This document shows, piece after piece, positions 32,740 through 34,701 of a stretch of DNA of 34,701 nt. The notes below the pieces were generated by a model. The model was not told the DNA's origin. It did no database searches and saw only the letters and a list, made by a program, of their open reading frames with translations. The stretch lies in NCBI RefSeq assembly GCF_917627385.1, contig NZ_CAKJTL010000154.1:1-34701 (forward strand). The letters run 5' to 3'. A program made the translations under genes and the position numbers. This stretch comes from Protofrankia sp. CiT1 (GTDB lineage Bacteria > Actinomycetota > Actinomycetes > Frankiales > Frankiaceae). The stretch's first letter is position 1; each line of letters starts with the position of its first letter.

Positions 32740-34701
32740 CTACCCATTACGCAACGTTGTCAGCAAACCCTCGAGTTCGTCGGGCACAACCAACACATCC
32801 CGAGCCTTCGAGCCCTCGCTGGGCCCGACGATTCCGCGGCTCTCCATGAGGTCCATCAACCGGCCCGCCTTGGCGAAGCCCACCCGCAGCTTGCGCTGGA
32901 GCATCGACGTCGACCCGAACTGGGTGGACACCACCAGCTCGACAGCCTGAAGGAACAGCTGAAGGTCGTCGCCGATGTCCTCGTCGACCTCCTTCTTGGA
33001 CTCAGCACCGCCGGCAAACACGTCCGCGCGAAACGCCGGGGCCGCCTGTTCCTTGGTATGAGCGACGATTGCCGCTATCTCCTCCTCGGAAACAAACGCG
33101 CCCTGGATGCGAGCCGGTTTGCCAGCACCCATCGGCAGGAACAGCGCGTCACCAAGTCCAACCAGCTTCTCGGCACCGGCCTGATCGAGGATGACCCGGC
33201 TGTCCGCCAGCGACGAGGTTGCGAACGCCAATCGCGACGGCACGTTCGCCTTGATCAGCCCAGTCACCACGTCCACCGACGGGCGCTGCGTCGCCAGCAC
33301 CAGGTGGATCCCGACCGCCCGCGCCATCGCCGTGATCCGGCAGATCGCGTCCTCCACATCCCGTGGGGCCACCATCATGAGGTCGGCGAGCTCATCGACG
33401 ATCGTCAGGATGTACGGATACGGGACGTACACTCGCTCCGAGCCCGGCGGCGCCACGATCTCCCCAGACCTGACCTTGCGGTTGAAGTCGTCGACGTGCC
33501 GAACCCCGCAGGACGCGAGATCCTCGTACCGGTTCTCCATCTCCTTGACAACCCAGGCGAGCGCGTCCGCGGCCTTCTTCGGGCTCGTGATGATCGGCGT
33601 AATCAGATGCGGGATCCCCTGGTAGCTGGTCAGTTCGACCCGTTTCGGGTCGACCAGCACCAACCGCACCTGATCGGGAGTGGCCCGCGCCAGCACACTT
33701 GTGATCAGCGTGTTGATACAGGTCGACTTGCCGGCACCGGTCGCGCCCGCGATGAGGATGTGGGGCATCTTCGCCAGGTTCGCGACGACATACCCGCCCT
33801 CGATGTCCTTGCCGAGGCCCACCAACAGCGGATGCGGGTTGCCGGTCGCCTCGTCGCTGCGCAGGACGTCACCGAGTGAGACCAGTTCCCTGTCCGTGTT
33901 GGGAATCTCGATGCCGACCGCGCTCTTGCCCGGGATCGGGCTGATGATCCGGACATCCGGGCTCTTCACGGCGTACGCGATGTTCTTGGTCAGCTGGATG
34001 ATCCGCTCCACCTTCACCGCGGCGCCGAGCTCCACCTCGTAACGGGTCACGGTCGGCCCCCGGGTGAAGCCCGTCACCCGGGCGTCCACCCGGAACTGGG
34101 AAAACACATCCGTCAGCGACGCGATCACAGTGTCCGTCGCGGCCGATCGCACCTTCGGCGGTGTTCCCTGTTGCAGCAGGGCCGGCGATGGCAGCGTGTA
34201 GTTACCTTCTGTAGCGGCATCCGCCGTGGGCGCCACGAAGTGCTTCACCGCGGCTGGGTCGGGCAGCGGAGCCGGCACCGATCCGCTGTCCCGCACCTTC
34301 GGTGCCCTGCGTGTGGTGCCCGTCGCGGGCACCGGATCGTCAGGCACCGCATGGGCTGTCGGCGCGTCGATGTCGAAGACGTCCGGGTCGGGCGCTTCTC
34401 GGGCGCGGCGCCCGCGGTTCGTCCGGCGTCCCGCCTCGACTGGGGCCTCCCCAGCCGAGGCGACCCCCAGCAGATCGTCCACAAGCTGCCGTCCCGCGAC
34501 AGGCGCCGCCCGGCCCCCGCCCGAGCGGTCATCGCGTTCGGCATCCGCGGGCGCATCGTCGATGAGGAGGGTGTCCCACAGCTCCCGCAGCCGGTCAGGG
34601 ACCGCACGGATCGGCGTCTTTGTGATCACAAGAACGCCGAACAGGCTGAGCAGAAGCAGCAGCGGAGCCGCCAGGTAGGCGGTCACCGCACCAGCCAGTG
34701 G
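32740..34701 (-). CDS. ftsK: FtsK/SpoIIIE DNA translocase, N-terminus outside window
   Basis: The frame enters from the right edge and runs 653 codons to TAG at 32740. A hydrophobic membrane end ([17 protein letters not shown]) is followed by a charged linker and the alpha and beta motor domains with Walker [10 protein letters not shown] and Walker B VDELADLM. It ends in the gamma winged helix ([20 protein letters not shown]) that reads KOPS-type DNA signals. It pumps chromosomal DNA through the division septum. The first membrane helices are missing because of the window edge, not mutation. Confidence 0.95.
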   Translation of the reverse strand, partial: PLAGAVTAYLAAPLLLLLSLFGVLVITKTPIRAVPDRLRELWDTLLIDDAPADAERDDRSGGGRAAPVAGRQLVDDLLGVASAGEAPVEAGRRTNRGRRAREAPDPDVFDIDAPTAHAVPDDPVPATGTTRRAPKVRDSGSVPAPLPDPAAVKHFVAPTADAATEGNYTLPSPALLQQGTPPKVRSAATDTVIASLTDVFSQFRVDARVTGFTRGPTVTRYEVELGAAVKVERIIQLTKNIAYAVKSPDVRIISPIPGKSAVGIEIPNTDRELVSLGDVLRSDEATGNPHPLLVGLGKDIEGGYVVANLAKMPHILIAGATGAGKSTCINTLITSVLARATPDQVRLVLVDPKRVELTSYQGIPHLITPIITSPKKAADALAWVVKEMENRYEDLASCGVRHVDDFNRKVRSGEIVAPPGSERVYVPYPYILTIVDELADLMMVAPRDVEDAICRITAMARAVGIHLVLATQRPSVDVVTGLIKANVPSRLAFATSSLADSRVILDQAGAEKLVGLGDALFLPMGAGKPARIQGAFVSEEEIAAIVAHTKEQAAPAFRADVFAGGAESKKEVDEDIGDDLQLFLQAVELVVSTQFGSTSMLQRKLRVGFAKAGRLMDLMESRGIVGPSEGSKARDVLVVPDELEGLLTTLRNG

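Overview
This is a high-GC actinobacterial chromosome segment, most consistent with Frankia or a close relative. The evidence is the GC-rich coding sequence, the frequent GTG starts, and the actinobacterial gene neighbourhood running from ftsK through rodZ, rimO, pgsA, cinA, clgR, pspA, recA, recX, rny, miaB, hflX, miaA, lexA, nrdR and nrdJ to sigA. The genus is inferred from overall character; no marker gene was compared. I see no tRNA, rRNA, CRISPR array or complete insertion sequence. The region is mostly core genome with a few lineage-specific insertions.

Left part (1-8844). A PAS/GAF/SpoIIE-type phosphatase runs off the left edge. Next to it are three genes that together look like a reversible lysine-acetylation switch. 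They are a GNAT plus acyl-CoA-ligase fusion of the PatA type, an overlapping AcuC-type deacetylase, and, divergently, an acetoacetyl-CoA synthetase carrying the acetylatable P-x4-G-K motif. The 308-bp divergent intergenic region is crowded with repeats.

Middle part (8845-18891). This holds the primary sigma factor with a strong terminator and a possible sigma-R-type promoter, the class II ribonucleotide reductase nrdJ, and its repressor nrdR with two candidate NrdR boxes 32 bp apart. It also holds the SOS pair: lexA and a divergent small LysM membrane protein resembling YneA/Rv2719c. The plus-strand run lexA-miaA-EAL-hflX follows. The EAL protein looks catalytically degenerate and sits where dapF lies in many actinobacteria.

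Right part (18892-34701). This is a long minus-strand series. Reading in the direction of transcription it is ftsK (partial), rodZ, rimO, pgsA, cinA, clgR, pspA, pspM-like, DUF3046, recA (SOS box), recX, rny, miaB, a LigB-fold protein and an alpha/beta hydrolase. Functionally it covers chromosome segregation, morphology, tRNA and ribosome modification, phospholipid synthesis, envelope stress (ClgR-Psp), recombination and RNA decay.

The least explained material is a set of small repeats with inverted ends, often placed exactly at or just after stop codons (nrdJ, recX, ftsK) or in promoter regions (acuC). There are at least three sequence families. They look like MITE or REP-type elements.
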